The translations under genes and the position numbers were made by a program. From Campylobacter rectus (lineage in GTDB: Bacteria > Campylobacterota > Campylobacteria > Campylobacterales > Campylobacteraceae), in NCBI RefSeq assembly GCF_004803795.1, contig NZ_CP012543.1:2480001-2544000 (forward strand): 64,000 nt of DNA, in the 5' to 3' direction. Of the stretch, positions 1 to 8,663 are shown piece after piece. The notes under the pieces are model-generated. The model was not told the DNA's origin and did no database searches. It saw only the letters and a list, made by a program, of their open reading frames with translations. Position 1 is the first letter of the stretch. Each line of letters opens with the position of its first letter.

Positions 1-143
1 TTGCCCACCATCACGTTTACCTCGACCGCGTCGCCCGCGATTTGCTTGACGAAATACTCCTGCGGTAAAATACTGACGCTAACTTGCCCTTTGGCGTATA
101 GCGCGACTAAGCCCAAACATAAAAACGCGAAAATTTTTCTCAT
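1..143 (-). CDS. znuA: Zinc/manganese ABC transporter substrate-binding protein, N-terminus only
   Basis: The gene runs off the left edge; only the first 47 codons are present. They encode a lipid-free signal peptide (MRKIFAFLCLGLVALYAKG) followed by VSILPQEYFVKQIAGD and VEVNVMVG, the typical start of the ZnuA/TroA family of periplasmic metal-binding proteins. ZnuA delivers Zn2+ to the ZnuBC importer. A GGATAAAA ribosome site precedes the ATG. It is divergent from a Fur-family regulator, as is common for zinc-uptake genes. Zinc versus manganese cannot be decided from the fragment. Confidence 0.75.
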   Translation of the reverse strand, partial: MRKIFAFLCLGLVALYAKGQVSVSILPQEYFVKQIAGDAVEVNVMVG

Positions 144-187
144 TTTTATCCTTTCCGTGTTAAAATTTGGGCGAAATTATATCAAAA

Positions 188-230
188 GCAACTTAGTTGC
201 AAATTAATTTTACTCAGGGTATAATACCCT
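188..230. promoter_or_regulatory. Two palindromes in the znuA/Fur-family divergent intergenic region
   Basis: The 112-bp gap between the divergent genes holds GCAACTTAGTTGC (188-200, 5-bp arms) and AGGGTATAATACCCT (216-230, 7-bp arms around one base). The second contains a TATAAT -10-like box in its centre, so a repressor bound there would block the promoter of the regulator gene. Operator function for the adjacent Fur-family protein is inference. Confidence 0.4.
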
Positions 231-255
231 AAAATTCTTAACGCGGAGGAAAAAT

Positions 256-630
256 ATGAGCGAAAATTTGGAAGAAAAAGCCGGTTTTGAGGAGCTTTTA
301 ACGAAAAATGATATCAAAATCACTCCGCTTAGACTCGAGATTTTACACATTTTACACGCCGCCGCCGCACCGCTTAGTTATGATGAAATTTTAGCCCAAA
401 TCGACGCGAACAAAACCACATTTTACCGCTGTATGGACCTTTTTGAGGCTAAGGGCATCGTGCTAAAAAGCGAAAATAACCGCAAAAATTTCTACGAGCT
501 TGAAAGCGGGGCAAAGGCGTATTTCGTCTGCGACGTCTGCCACAAGATGACTAATATCGATATGCCGCGCCTAAAACAAAATCACGTAAAAAGCGTCGTA
601 GTTAAGGGCGTTTGCGACGACTGCTTTTGA
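256..630 (+). CDS. Fur-family metalloregulator, probably Zur
   Basis: 124 aa, slightly short for the family (about 130-150). The N-terminal half is the winged helix of Fur proteins (TPLRLEILHIL, then NKTTFYRCMDLFEAKGIV). The C-terminal half keeps a structural zinc site with CDVCH and CDDCF pairs, but the histidine-rich dimer domain is short. A GGAGG ribosome site sits 6 bases before the ATG. Divergence from a ZnuA-like gene points to zinc-responsive repression (Zur), but PerR or Fur cannot be excluded from sequence alone. Confidence 0.8.
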   Translation: MSENLEEKAGFEELLTKNDIKITPLRLEILHILHAAAAPLSYDEILAQIDANKTTFYRCMDLFEAKGIVLKSENNRKNFYELESGAKAYFVCDVCHKMTNIDMPRLKQNHVKSVVVKGVCDDCF

Positions 631-1104
631 GAACTCGGCGCGTAATTTACTTGCAAATTCGATAGTAAAATTCGGATCGGCAAATTCGGTTTTATTTGAA
701 AATTTAAGGGCCAATGGACAAATTTAAGCCGATTTGGAGTTAAATTTTTTCTTTAAATGCGCGCACTTTTTCGCAAATCTCGCCTGCATTACAGCGTCAA
801 ATTCGCCTTTCTCGCGTTTGCAAAATAAATTTGCTCAAATTTAACCGCAAATTTTACTCGCCAAATCCCTCGCGAAAATTTAAAGTCTAGTTTCCATATG
901 CGGCATAAATTTGACGCAGGTAAAGGCAAAACACAGCAAGCTTACGATGAGCGATGCGGTCAAAATTCGACGCGAGTAAAAGTAAAACCGCGGCGAGCTT
1001 AGCGGTGAGCGTAGACGCAAGCGCGCATAAATTTGATACAAGTAAAGGTAGCGGCAAATTTGACACGGAAAAAAGTAAAAAGCCAAAATCAAAAATACTA
1101 AAAT
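631..1104. other. Gene-free stretch with a degenerate tandem repeat
   Basis: No convincing gene. From about 900 to 1085 there are three diverged units of roughly 55-65 bases, each with a form of ATAAATTTGACGCAAGTAAA followed in the first two by a GAGCTTAGCGATGAGCG-like segment. Open frames here on both strands have repetitive composition and no ribosome site. Confidence 0.4.
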
Positions 1105-1500
1105 TTAATCCTCATAAAGCTTCGCAATCTCCGGCGGTATCGCGATCGGACGGCCGCGCGCGAGGTCAAAAAATACGTAAGTCGTCACCGCACTCGCGAC
1201 CAGGACGCCGTCCTTACTAAACTCGTAAAAGCGCTTCGAGCAGCTCTTTTTTTCGGGCTGCGTCCAGGTTTTTATACGCACCTTATCGCCCAAAAATAGC
1301 TGCCCCAGATAATCTATCTCGTGCCTGCGCACTATCCACGTGCGGTTTTGCGCGAGATTTGCTTCGATAAGATCGCCTGCTGCGCTAGAGTGCGCGCTAG
1401 CGGCTTCTTGCATCCAAATGACGTAGTGAGCGTTGTTTGCGTGACGATTTACGTCGATGGCGTCCTCGTCTACAGTAAATTCGTAGTAAAAAAATTTCAT
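1105..1500 (-). CDS. Acyl-CoA thioesterase, hotdog fold (YbgC/4HBT type)
   Basis: 131 aa, normal length for a single hotdog domain. The motif DVNRHANNAHYVIWMQEA near residues 17-34 corresponds to the 4-hydroxybenzoyl-CoA thioesterase signature; the YEFSKDGVLVASAVTTYVFFD stretch fits the C-terminal strands. It should hydrolyse an acyl-CoA or acyl-ACP thioester in the cytoplasm; the substrate is unknown. AGGAGAAAA precedes the start. It is divergent from the methyltransferase gene at 1552. Confidence 0.8.
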   Translation of the reverse strand: MKFFYYEFTVDEDAIDVNRHANNAHYVIWMQEAASAHSSAAGDLIEANLAQNRTWIVRRHEIDYLGQLFLGDKVRIKTWTQPEKKSCSKRFYEFSKDGVLVASAVTTYVFFDLARGRPIAIPPEIAKLYED

Positions 1501-1551
1501 TTTTTCTCCTAAAAACGCTAAAATTGTAGCAAAAATTTAAAGGCAGACAAA

Positions 1552-2271
1552 ATGAAAGAAATGTGGGATAAAAAAGCGGCGAGTTACCCGCGATTTACGG
1601 GTGCGCCGAGCGAATTTCAAACACGGCTCTACGCCAAGATCGCGGAGTTTGGCGTTAAATTTGACGCCAAGAGCCTAGCCGACATCGGCTGCGGCACGGG
1701 CGTGCATACGCTGCTACTAGCCGGCATTTGCCGCGAGGTAACAGGTATGGATATTTCAGACGAGATGCTAAAAATCATGCTCAAAGACGCGGCCAAATTT
1801 GGCGTCTCAAATTTAACCGCCGTGCAAAGCGATTTTAAAAACTTTAATCCAAACCGCGTTTACGACATAGCTTTTAGCACGATGAGCCCTGCGATTTCGG
1901 ACGAGGAAGACTTTGAAAAATTTATAAATTTAGGAAAACAAAGGGTCTATCTTTGGTGGAATAAGCCGCGAAATTCAAACGTCTTAGATATGCTTTACGA
2001 TGAATTTGAAAAGCGAGATTTTAAGGCAAAAGCGGGACTTTTCGAGGATTACTTGCGCCGTAAAAATATCGCATTTAACTCCTGCGTGCTAGAAGAATCC
2101 AAAGAGCAAAAACGCACGATCGAGGAGATGACGCAAAACGCGCTTTGGCATTTGCAAATTTCAAATTTCGCACAGGAAGAAAGCGCAGTCAGAAAGCGAC
2201 TGGAAAGCATCGCGCGCGAGGGCTTCGTAACGGAAAAAATCGTCTCTTCAATGAAGCTTTTGGTTTTTTAG
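1552..2271 (+). CDS. Class I SAM-dependent methyltransferase
   Basis: 239 aa. Motif I is clear (LADIGCGTGVHTLLLAG, about residues 42-58), followed by the acidic loop GMDISDEML and AVQSDFKNF. The N-terminus MWDKKAASYPRF is typical of small-molecule methyltransferases of the UbiE/biotin-like superfamily. The acceptor is not identifiable. A 43-bp gap separates it from the following peroxidase gene, so cotranscription is plausible. Confidence 0.8.
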   Translation: MKEMWDKKAASYPRFTGAPSEFQTRLYAKIAEFGVKFDAKSLADIGCGTGVHTLLLAGICREVTGMDISDEMLKIMLKDAAKFGVSNLTAVQSDFKNFNPNRVYDIAFSTMSPAISDEEDFEKFINLGKQRVYLWWNKPRNSNVLDMLYDEFEKRDFKAKAGLFEDYLRRKNIAFNSCVLEESKEQKRTIEEMTQNALWHLQISNFAQEESAVRKRLESIAREGFVTEKIVSSMKLLVF

Positions 2272-2314
2272 GCTATAATCGCTTGATTTATTTAAAATTT
2301 AAAAAGGATTTTAG

Positions 2315-3202
2315 TTGCCGCGAGCGTTTTTGCAGGTAGTTTCGTGCATTTTGTTATTTTTTTGCGTTCACTCTTTCGCCGCCTCTCACGTTTTAGCGCC
2401 CATTACCCCGCCCAAATTTGACGAACAAAAAGCGCTTCTTGGTAAAGAGCTGTTTTTCGACACGGAGCTAAGCCCGAGCGGAACGCTATCGTGCGAAAAG
2501 TGCCACAACCTTTACTGGAACCTAAGCGGCACGAGTAAAAAAAACGTAAAAATCTCCGTCGGCTCTCAGGTCAGCCCGCCCACGGCGCTAAATTCGGCAT
2601 TAAATTTTATTTTTTTTAAAAACGGCGAGATTAAAGACTTAGAGGAGCAGGTAAAACGGAGTCTAACGGGCGAAAATCAGCTCGGTAGCGAGCCTAAATT
2701 TTTAACCCGAAAGGTAAATCAAAACCCCGTCTATAAGCAAAAATTCCTTGAGATTTACGGCGAGGACGCGACCTTTGAAAACATCACCGACGCTCTGGTA
2801 AATTTTGAAAAAGCTCTTGTCACGCCAAACGCCAAATTCGACAAATTTATCGAAGGCGACGCAAACGCGCTAAACGAGGACGAAAAACACGGGTTTGAAC
2901 TCTTTAAAAAAATCGGCTGCATAAACTGCCATAGCGGCGTAAATCTGGGCGCAAACCTCTACTACGAGCTCAAATTCGATAGCGGCGAGGGCAGTCAAGC
3001 GGGACGCTACAAAGTGCCTAGTTTGCGAAATATCGAAAAAACCGCGCCTTATCTTTATAGCGGTGAGATTGCGGACCTTAAAGAAGCGATCAAATTCGTC
3101 GCCAAAAAGCGCATAAACTACAATCTAAGCGACGAGCAAACGCAAGCGCTTTATAAATTTTTGCTGACTTTAAGCGGCGAAAAACCGGAAATTTTAAAAT
3201 GA
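2315..3202 (+). CDS. Di-heme cytochrome c peroxidase-family protein
   Basis: 295 aa with two CXXCH haem sites (CEKCH at 60-64, CINCH at 202-206) and an N-terminal signal sequence (VVSCILLFFCVHSFAAS), so it acts in the periplasm. The layout matches bacterial di-heme cytochrome c peroxidases/MauG relatives, which reduce H2O2 with electrons from cytochrome c. The start is TTG, chosen because AAAAGGA lies 6 bases upstream and the signal peptide follows at once. Its stop overlaps the ATG of the next gene. Confidence 0.85.
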   Translation: MPRAFLQVVSCILLFFCVHSFAASHVLAPITPPKFDEQKALLGKELFFDTELSPSGTLSCEKCHNLYWNLSGTSKKNVKISVGSQVSPPTALNSALNFIFFKNGEIKDLEEQVKRSLTGENQLGSEPKFLTRKVNQNPVYKQKFLEIYGEDATFENITDALVNFEKALVTPNAKFDKFIEGDANALNEDEKHGFELFKKIGCINCHSGVNLGANLYYELKFDSGEGSQAGRYKVPSLRNIEKTAPYLYSGEIADLKEAIKFVAKKRINYNLSDEQTQALYKFLLTLSGEKPEILK

Positions 3203-5634
3203 AACACAAGATAATTTTTCATAAAATTTTATTTCTTGTTATCGTTTGTATCGCATTTTTCGGCACTGCGATGATCTACAAAGCCACTAAAGACCTAGCC
3301 ACCGCCTACGGGTGGAAAGGCACGATCGAAAAGATGATAGACGCTAACGACGAGGTAAATTTCTTGCTCGAAAAAAGCCTTTTAGAGGCCGACTACGACG
3401 CGGTTATGCACTATACGGCGGAGTTTAAAAAAGGTCTTAATAAGCTTAATGCAAACAATCTCATATCGTTTGAAAAACTCGCGCTAAACAAAAAAACTTT
3501 CGGCGAATTGGAAGAGGCGCTTAAAGAAAAGGCCGAACTAACGGATAAATTTAACTCTGTGACGATAATGGCGAAGCTCGTTTATAACGAGATAATTTTA
3601 AAATTCGAGGCTTTAGAAGGGCTTCATTTTAACGAGCTGATGCCGCAAATTTTGATGTTTAGATACGATCTAAACACCGATCTGGCTGCACCCGGAAGGC
3701 TTTTAAACGAGCATTTAAAAGAACCCAAGCTAAGCAAAAGCGATGCGGGATTTTTAGCTAGCGCGCAAAAGCTGCTTGGTTGCTACGAGCAAGCGCAAGA
3801 GATTTTCCACCGCATAGAGGCTCTTGAAATTTACAAAAAACTCTATAACATAAAAGAAAAAAACGAGCAATATATCAAAAAAGCCTCGTCGAATTTACGA
3901 GGAACGATGGCGCTGGTGTTTGTGCTATTTGCGCTAGCATTGGTATTTATCTATCTTTCTTACGCTAGAGCCAAGAGCAACATCAGGCTGTTAAACCGCT
4001 TCGAGCAAGCCGTAAATCACAGCTTTAACGCTATAACCTTTACCGATCTGGACAAGAAAATAAAATACGTAAATAAAATCTTCGAGCGAAATTTCGGATA
4101 TGAGTTTAAAGAACTAAAAGACAAAAATATAAATCTCATCAAATCCAATATGCACCCGAAAGAATTTTATCAAGATATGATAGAAACGATAGAGAACAAT
4201 CAAATTTGGCGAGCCGACGATCTAATCAGCAAGACAAAAAGCGGCGAGCTCATCCGCGAGCAGGTCATTTTTTCGCCGCTTTTTAACGAAAACGGCGACA
4301 AAGACGGCTATATGTCGATCAAATTTGATAGAACCAAAGAGATCGCGATGACCAAAGAGCTCGAAAATAAAAACAAAGAGCTGCAAAACGAAGCGCTGAC
4401 GGACAAGCTAACGGGGCTTGGCAGTTATTTTGCTCTGACGCAAAGGATGGAGCAAGGCGTAAGCGGTATGATCATCTATATAAATATAAATAATTTTATG
4501 GATTTTCGCTTCTTTTATAAAACCAAAACCGTGGATGCCATCATCGCCTCTTTTGCCGCCACGCTTAAGCTTTGCATAGATACTTATAAGATGGATGCCG
4601 ACATTTACAGGGTGCAGTTTGACGAGTTTTGTATCTGGTACGGCGGCGAGGAAGTAGATCGCGACGTACATAGATTTATGGATTATTTCAAGGCAAACGA
4701 CCTTTATATCACGGTTGACGGCGTAAAAGAATTTATCCCGAATATAAAAATCACGATCGGCGTCAGCATGCCTCAAGACACACCTCAAACAAACCGTCTA
4801 ACCCAGGCCATGCTAGCTCACCACGAGGCTAAGCAAAAAGAAGAGGTAGCACAGTTTTATACCGAAAACAGCCACATCGAGCAGCAGTACTATCACAACC
4901 AAATTATGTCGCGAACCATCGAAAACGCCCTATATAACGACACCGTGATCGTCGAGTGTCAGCCTATTTACGACGTATCGGGCGAAGGGACGCGCATCAA
5001 ATACTACGAAGTACTCGTGCGCCTCATCGACGAAAACGGCAAGATCCGCTACCCGGGCGAGTTTTTAGACATAGCAAAGAAAATTTCGCTTTATAACGAC
5101 ATCACGAAAAAAGTCGTCGAGCACGTATTTAGGCTCGTGGAAAAATTTACGAATACGAGCTTTTCGATGAATCTTTCCAGTAGCGATATCGCAAACGAGA
5201 GCATCAGAGATCTCATCGAGAAAAAACTACGCGTCTGCTCGAACCCCGAGCACGTGTATTTTGAGATATTAGAGAGCGAGGGCGTGGATGACTATAAGAT
5301 AGTAAATGATTTCATCAACAAAATCCGCGCCTACGACTGTAAAATTTCGATCGATGATTTCGGCAGCGGCTACTCGAACTACTACCGCATCTTGGAGCTT
5401 GATATCGACACGATCAAGATCGACGGCTCGATCATCAAAAAATTGCCGTTTGACAAAAACGCCCGCTATCTGTTGCAAACCATCATCGACTTTGCCGGAA
5501 GACAAGGCTACAACGTCGTGGCGGAGTTTGTGAGCTCAGAAGAAATCCTCGCCGAAATAAAGAAATTCGGCATCAAATACGCTCAAGGATTTTTGCTGGG
5601 CAAACCGACCTCGCCGAGCAATATCGAGGAGTAA
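3199..5634 (+). CDS. Membrane PAS-GGDEF-EAL protein (cyclic-di-GMP phosphodiesterase, probable)
   Basis: 811 aa. Order: N-terminal membrane helix (about 8-25), a sensor region of about 200 residues, a second helix (about 235-255), a PAS domain (about 260-380), a GGDEF-like domain and an EAL domain (about 560-805). The GGDEF site reads VQFDEF, so cyclase activity is unlikely. The EAL domain keeps the likely catalytic set: EVLVRL in place of EALLR, FEILESEG, SIDDFGSGYSN, KIDGSII, VVAEF and YAQGFLLG. I infer a c-di-GMP phosphodiesterase sensing a periplasmic signal. It overlaps the peroxidase gene by 4 bases (ATGA), suggesting translational coupling. Confidence 0.85.
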   Translation: MKHKIIFHKILFLVIVCIAFFGTAMIYKATKDLATAYGWKGTIEKMIDANDEVNFLLEKSLLEADYDAVMHYTAEFKKGLNKLNANNLISFEKLALNKKTFGELEEALKEKAELTDKFNSVTIMAKLVYNEIILKFEALEGLHFNELMPQILMFRYDLNTDLAAPGRLLNEHLKEPKLSKSDAGFLASAQKLLGCYEQAQEIFHRIEALEIYKKLYNIKEKNEQYIKKASSNLRGTMALVFVLFALALVFIYLSYARAKSNIRLLNRFEQAVNHSFNAITFTDLDKKIKYVNKIFERNFGYEFKELKDKNINLIKSNMHPKEFYQDMIETIENNQIWRADDLISKTKSGELIREQVIFSPLFNENGDKDGYMSIKFDRTKEIAMTKELENKNKELQNEALTDKLTGLGSYFALTQRMEQGVSGMIIYININNFMDFRFFYKTKTVDAIIASFAATLKLCIDTYKMDADIYRVQFDEFCIWYGGEEVDRDVHRFMDYFKANDLYITVDGVKEFIPNIKITIGVSMPQDTPQTNRLTQAMLAHHEAKQKEEVAQFYTENSHIEQQYYHNQIMSRTIENALYNDTVIVECQPIYDVSGEGTRIKYYEVLVRLIDENGKIRYPGEFLDIAKKISLYNDITKKVVEHVFRLVEKFTNTSFSMNLSSSDIANESIRDLIEKKLRVCSNPEHVYFEILESEGVDDYKIVNDFINKIRAYDCKISIDDFGSGYSNYYRILELDIDTIKIDGSIIKKLPFDKNARYLLQTIIDFAGRQGYNVVAEFVSSEEILAEIKKFGIKYAQGFLLGKPTSPSNIEE

Positions 5635-5660
5635 ATTTACACATAGAGGATAAAGCGCAT

Positions 5661-5801
5661 ATGCATTGGATTTTGATACTTGCGCTAGCTTTTTTATTTT
5701 ATGCGAAAAGCGTAGAGATGGTGTGGTTTGCGACTATTATGATATGTTTTGCGATTATCGGATATTGCGGGTATTATATTTTTGATGATTTTATCGATTA
5801 A
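5661..5801 (+). CDS. Small membrane protein, paralogue of a putative immunity protein at 55.2 kb
   Basis: 46 aa, almost all hydrophobic (ILALAFLFYAKSVEMVWF then a second hydrophobic segment, ending DDFID). AGAGGA lies upstream of the ATG. LFYAKSV-M-WF and the terminal DD are shared with the 51-aa product at 55170..55325, whose neighbourhood looks like toxin-immunity cassettes. If that reading is right, this is an orphan immunity-like gene. There is no toxin-like gene beside it. Confidence 0.55.
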   Translation: MHWILILALAFLFYAKSVEMVWFATIMICFAIIGYCGYYIFDDFID

Positions 5802-5883
5802 ATTCGCGCCGTTAAATTTAACAAAACTTGTGCGATTTACTCGTGAAATCGGTATCGAATTTAAGCTCATTGGCGCTGTAAAT

Positions 5884-7401
5884 TTATAAATTTTGCTGCG
5901 AGCGCCTTTGTTTTATCTCGTCATATTTTAGGTGTCTTAATAAAGCTGCGGCTTTTGAATAAATTCTCATATCGCTACCGTAAAGAGATTTTGAACCGAT
6001 CACGCTACGTCCCAAATTTAGCTCGTTTGTTATGCCAAGATAGCCTAAAACGGCAACAAAGGTATCCAGGCTGAAACCCATAGAATTTATGATTTTTACC
6101 CCCTCAAAATCATCATCTATCATCATAAATAGCATTCCGCCGCCCTTAGAGCTATGTATAAGCGCATCATAAGTTTCTTTCGAGCTTTGTATATAAGGCA
6201 CCACGTGATCGTTTTGAATCACGATAAGCGTATCTTTTGCAAATTCGCTGGAGCGTATTTTTTTAATAAAATTACCGACTAGCATATCGGTGCACTTAAC
6301 CGCACGCAGCATCCGAACGCTGTTACCTTGAAAATTATACTCCATATTTTCGCAAGCTTTTGGTATTATGCCGTCGGGTGCGTGGGTGGAGAGCGTGATC
6401 ATAGATTGCAAAAACGGCTGACCGCTTTTACTCAACCTGGTAAAATCTTCCCACGCGATATCAAACATATCGTCGTCATTTACTCCCCATCCGCCGTCCC
6501 ATACGGTTTTATTTGCTTTTATATCGATATCCGCAAGTCCCTTCATCTCGTCAAAATGGTGCGCTTTAAAATATTCGTCGGTCTTTTGAAATTTTAAAGA
6601 AGCCCCTTTCATAAAATACGTATGGTAGCCAAGCTCATGCAAAATATCGCTAGCGCACGTTATATTTTTATAAAAAATATTTTTGTTTTGATCGTCGAAA
6701 TTATAAATATAAGGCATCGCGCAATTGCTTGCAAAAAATCCCTCTATCGTTATAGCTGCGCCGGGATTTTGGTGAATGTTGTCAAATTCCAAGCGCGAAG
6801 ATAATGCGTTGATATTAGGCATCAGATCAGGAAAAAGCTTTTCGTCCATATAGCCGCTATTAAGGCTTTCTAAATAAATATAAACTATATTTTTTCTCTT
6901 TTTGGGCGCATTAAATTTAGGCAAGGCGATGAGCGGATAGATATCTTGTTTTAACCTTTTTACGCTTGGATAAAAAGCGTTTTTTACCTCCCAAGCCGAA
7001 CGCGTTAGCGGATTTAGAACAAATGCCGCCGTAAAACAAACGGCAAAAAACACGGCTCCGATTCTGACTCTGTTTTTATTGCGAGGCAAATTTTTTGCCG
7101 CGGTAGATGATCTTTTATAAATTATCACACAAAATAGCGCAGAACACGCAACCGTGCAAATACCAATCGCGATGTCTTTAGCAAAAGGCTCAATAGAAGC
7201 GCCCTCGATACTTATTTTTAACAAATTTATAGTAAATGGCGTAAAAGTGTTGCCGGTAAAAATTTGCAACGAAAATTCGCAAATCAAAAATACGATATAC
7301 ACAAAACTAAGCACGCTTGCTATGCCTATAACGACTCTGAGACGTAAAAATTTAATTAAAAAAATAGAAACGATAAATAAAACGATAGAAATATAATTCA
7401 A
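5884..7401 (-). CDS. LtaS/MdoB-like sulfatase-fold membrane phosphotransferase
   Basis: About 505 aa. Several N-terminal membrane helices are followed by a sulfatase/alkaline phosphatase-fold domain beginning KNIVYIYLESLNSGYMD, with GAAITIEGFFAS around the expected nucleophile Thr, a WDGGWGVNDDDMFD metal-site segment and LIVIQNDHVVPY near the end. Relatives transfer phosphoglycerol or phosphoethanolamine to envelope glycans or lipids. I prefer the TTG at 7401 because GGAG lies 5 bases upstream; another TTG at 7425 would add 8 residues. The transferred group is unknown. Confidence 0.8.
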   Translation of the reverse strand: MNYISIVLFIVSIFLIKFLRLRVVIGIASVLSFVYIVFLICEFSLQIFTGNTFTPFTINLLKISIEGASIEPFAKDIAIGICTVACSALFCVIIYKRSSTAAKNLPRNKNRVRIGAVFFAVCFTAAFVLNPLTRSAWEVKNAFYPSVKRLKQDIYPLIALPKFNAPKKRKNIVYIYLESLNSGYMDEKLFPDLMPNINALSSRLEFDNIHQNPGAAITIEGFFASNCAMPYIYNFDDQNKNIFYKNITCASDILHELGYHTYFMKGASLKFQKTDEYFKAHHFDEMKGLADIDIKANKTVWDGGWGVNDDDMFDIAWEDFTRLSKSGQPFLQSMITLSTHAPDGIIPKACENMEYNFQGNSVRMLRAVKCTDMLVGNFIKKIRSSEFAKDTLIVIQNDHVVPYIQSSKETYDALIHSSKGGGMLFMMIDDDFEGVKIINSMGFSLDTFVAVLGYLGITNELNLGRSVIGSKSLYGSDMRIYSKAAALLRHLKYDEIKQRRSQQNL

Positions 7402-7561
7402 TTTTTCTCCAAAAATAATCGCCAATCGTTAGCGACGCAAATTTAGTTATTTTCAAAATAAAGCATACAATATTATCAAAAATTAAATTTGCCGAAGTTT
7501 AGTAGCTCAAAAATTTGTTTTATTTTTGGATAATTTAATAGTAATTTTTCACCGAATTTGA

Positions 7562-7699
7562 CTAGTCCTGAAGCCAAAACGCTAAAAAGCCCAGAAAAAC
7601 GACGACTAAAAATAAACCCGCTTGAAAATAAAAATTCTTTTTTAGATTTTCGTTTATCAGGGCGCAAAGCTCATAAACAAAAATATAAAGCTCGCTCAT
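7562..7699 (-). CDS. Small single-pass membrane protein
   Basis: 45 aa: a short polar N-terminus (MSELYIFVYELCALINENLK) and one C-terminal helix (AGLFLVVVFLGFLAFWLQ). AAAGGAG precedes the ATG with good spacing, which is why this start is taken rather than a longer open frame. It lies 117 bases downstream of another small gene on the same strand. Function unknown. Confidence 0.5.
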   Translation of the reverse strand: MSELYIFVYELCALINENLKKNFYFQAGLFLVVVFLGFLAFWLQD

Positions 7700-7816
7700 A
7701 AATCTCCTTTTGACGTCGTTAAATTTAACAAATTCCATGCATTTTGACCGTAATCGCGTCAAATTTAAAGTCCGTCGGCGCAGGCGAATTTTACCGAAAT
7801 AAGCAAATTTTACCAC

Positions 7817-7981
7817 TTAACCGTCTCGCGTAAATTTGATCTTGCTTAACTGTGATTTTGTCGTTTTATCGGCAAAACTCGTAATAAACGGCGCTTTGCG
7901 ACAAATCTCGCAATAGCCCAGCATCCCAAAAGCGATAGCAAAGAACGCAACGAGCCCCCGATACTTCTTGTATTCGCGCAT
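7817..7981 (-). CDS. Small hypothetical protein with membrane helix and CXXC motif
   Basis: 54 aa starting MREYKKYRGLVAFFAIAFGM, followed by LGYCEICRKAPF, a CEIC motif just after the helix. AAAGGAGCGAAA precedes the ATG. The short helix plus CXXC could suggest a redox or metal-binding role, but no family was recognised. Confidence 0.5.
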   Translation of the reverse strand: MREYKKYRGLVAFFAIAFGMLGYCEICRKAPFITSFADKTTKSQLSKIKFTRDG

Positions 7982-8129
7982 TTTCGCTCCTTTTGAAAAA
8001 TTCAAACAAGATCTATCCAAAATAAATTCACCCAAAAATATTGTATGTAGATAAAAAGAGTAAATTTATCCTTAAAATGCGGTTTATCTTTAAAGCTGTA
8101 TAATTGCAAAAATGCATTTAGGGGATTTT

Positions 8130-8663
8130 ATGTTTAAATTTGAGATCGTTTATAAATTTTGCCTCATCTGCGCACTTATTTTGGGGCTTAGTTTGCTCGC
8201 GTTTTCAGGAGCGAATTTTGCCCTGGGCAAATACGGCGAGCTTTGGATGGGGGCGCATAAATTTGCCGGCTTTATCGTCGCGCTCGCAGCTCTTTTGCAC
8301 GTCATAAATCGCAAGAAAAAGCTGGTCAAGCTCGCAAATGAGTTTATCGATGTCGTTACTCGCCGCAAAAACCCGAGCAGTTGCAATATGGACCGCATCA
8401 TCGCCTCGCTCGAGCCCTACACGATCACCGAAATCTCGCAAAAACTGGGCTTTGACGAGGCCGAGTTTTGCCAAACGCTGCGAGAAAACGGCGTTAAATT
8501 TAAGGACGCAAGCCAAACCCTGCGCCAAATCGCCTTTATAAACGACGAAAAGATATTTTTTGTGCTGGTGCTAATCGTGGAAGCAAAATTCGGCAAGAAA
8601 TTTTGCGGCGAACTAAAATTTAAGGGCGCTAAATTTAACGGCGGCGTAAAAAAGGCGGCCTAA
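8130..8663 (+). CDS. Membrane protein of unknown function
   Basis: 177 aa from the ATG at 8130, preceded by AGGGGA; an upstream ATG at 8112 is less well placed. Two N-terminal helices (FCLICALILGLSLLAF; WMGAHKFAGFIVALAALLHVI) with HK...H spacing recall small haem- or quinone-associated membrane domains. The soluble part has YTITEISQKLGFDEAEFCQTL, which resembles a helix-turn-helix-like segment. No family assigned. Confidence 0.6.
   Translation: MFKFEIVYKFCLICALILGLSLLAFSGANFALGKYGELWMGAHKFAGFIVALAALLHVINRKKKLVKLANEFIDVVTRRKNPSSCNMDRIIASLEPYTITEISQKLGFDEAEFCQTLRENGVKFKDASQTLRQIAFINDEKIFFVLVLIVEAKFGKKFCGELKFKGAKFNGGVKKAA

Noticed and set aside
954-1220. 88-codon plus-strand frame rich in Lys/Ser
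   Set aside because: It reads through the degenerate tandem repeat and the 3-prime end of the thioesterase gene on the other strand, with no ribosome site.
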